6,308 nt of DNA. It comes from an uncultured Clostridia bacterium. GTDB taxonomy: Bacteria > Bacillota > Clostridia > Peptostreptococcales > Acidaminobacteraceae. Made by a program: the position numbers and the translations under genes. Below the pieces are notes generated by a model. The model searched no databases and had not been told where the DNA came from. It saw only the letters and a list, made by a program, of their open reading frames with translations. The DNA lies in the NCBI GenBank assembly GCA_945950065.1, contig CAMFGQ010000082.1, positions 1 to 6,308 of the forward strand, in the 5' to 3' direction. Positions 5,696 to 6,308 of this stretch are shown in pieces (within the stretch, counting starts at the first letter, position 1; every line of letters begins with the position of its first letter).

Positions 5696-6308
5696 AGATT
5701 ACAGTTGTAAATGGTAGTCCTAAAAAGAAGCAGGGTACAACTGCAAAGATCATCAATACTTTGGAGACCATGATAAGAGAAGAACTTGTGGTTTATCAAG
5801 CAGTGGATCTTCTTAAGATGAGTGAAGAAGAAAGTGATCTTGAACTGGCTCAGCTGATGGATACAGAAATTCTACTTTTTGTCTTTCCCCTCTATGTGGA
5901 CTGTCTCCCCATGCCCATAATTCATACCTTAGAACTACTGGAAGAGAGAAGGAAAGAAGAGGAAAGCTTACCTCGAGTCTATGCCCTTTCCCAATGTGGA
6001 TTCTTTGAGGCCACCCATAATCACACTGCACTGAAGATTATCCAGAACTTCTGTGAGAAGAATGGTTTTCTCTGGCAGTATGGTATTGGCATTGGGGCTG
6101 GTGGTTATCTCTCGAGTATTAAAGAATTCGGTGCTGGACCGACAAAGAACATTTATGATGTTCTCCTGACTCTTTCTACTGACCTTCAGATGCCTGAAAA
6201 ACTAAAAGAGAACATCTTCCTTAGTCCTTCTATTCCCCGTTTTCTCTATCGCCTTGGAGGCAATATGGGCTGGAAAAAACAGGGCAGAAAAAATGGAGTA
6301 GGGAAGGA
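5692..6308 (+). CDS. NAD(P)H-dependent FMN oxidoreductase, flavodoxin-like (3' end outside window)
   Basis: This frame stays open for 205 codons and runs off the window, so the protein is partial at its C terminus. It begins MKITVVNGSPKKKQGTT: a first beta-strand followed by the GSP phosphate loop (residues 8-10) of NADPH-dependent FMN reductases. It continues with ILLFVFPLYVDCLP (60-73), the second flavin-contact loop, then YALSQCGFFEA (97-107) and GIGIGAGGYL (131-140). These are the usual strand-loop blocks of the fold. Unlike its upstream neighbour it has no Cys cluster. No signal peptide or membrane segment is visible. Its ATG overlaps the upstream TGA (ATGA) and it has a very strong ribosome binding site, so the two flavoproteins are co-translated and probably act as a pair. 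The substrate cannot be told from sequence. Little is likely to be missing, judging from the basic tail (W194-KKQGRKNG) seen near the edge. Confidence 0.8.
   Translation, partial: MKITVVNGSPKKKQGTTAKIINTLETMIREELVVYQAVDLLKMSEEESDLELAQLMDTEILLFVFPLYVDCLPMPIIHTLELLEERRKEEESLPRVYALSQCGFFEATHNHTALKIIQNFCEKNGFLWQYGIGIGAGGYLSSIKEFGAGPTKNIYDVLLTLSTDLQMPEKLKENIFLSPSIPRFLYRLGGNMGWKKQGRKNGVGK

Overview
This 6.3 kb window carries one strand of closely packed genes (all +), with moderate AT bias and strong AGGAGG-type ribosome binding sites. These features, plus the protein families present, suggest a Bacillota (Firmicutes) genome, possibly a gut or mucosal anaerobe. The taxon is inferred from style and is not proven.

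Layout: (1) 1-174 is the C-terminal tail of an ABC-transporter ATPase. (2) 184-2376 is its membrane partner, a bacteriocin-export/immunity-type permease of the FtsX/MacB-like class. It is cut into two open frames (184-1650 and 1657-2376) by one in-frame TGA. (3) 2377-2437 is a 61-bp gap with a perfect TATAAT box and a small hairpin touching the next gene's ribosome binding site. (4) 2438-3235 is a stand-alone SagB/ThcOx-type FMN nitroreductase that starts with GTG. (5) 3281-5113 is an intracellular glycoside hydrolase resembling GH129 (alpha-N-acetylgalactosaminidase, related to GH101). It is cut after codon 95 by one in-frame TAG, with the frame otherwise intact. (6) 5132-5695 is a flavodoxin-fold protein with an iron-sulfur-flavoprotein-like Cys cluster. 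(7) 5692 to the window end is a second flavodoxin-like NAD(P)H-dependent oxidoreductase, coupled by an ATGA overlap and open at the edge.

The main observation is that two neighbouring genes are each interrupted by exactly one stop (TGA in the permease, TAG in the hydrolase), with no frameshift and no other damage. Conserved family sequence resumes immediately after each stop in the same frame. Within the window TAG and TGA also act as normal terminators (TAG ends the ATPase, TGA ends the first flavoprotein), and Trp is encoded by TGG. Wholesale reassignment of either codon is therefore unlikely. Recent nonsense mutation, nonsense suppression/readthrough, or sequence error are the live explanations.

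Functionally there appear to be two modules: an ABC export/immunity unit at the left, and a hydrolase with two flavoproteins at the right, with the nitroreductase between them. No precursor peptide, cyclodehydratase or other natural-product gene is visible, so a link between nitroreductase and exporter is not supported here. No stretch longer than 300 bases lacks a gene.
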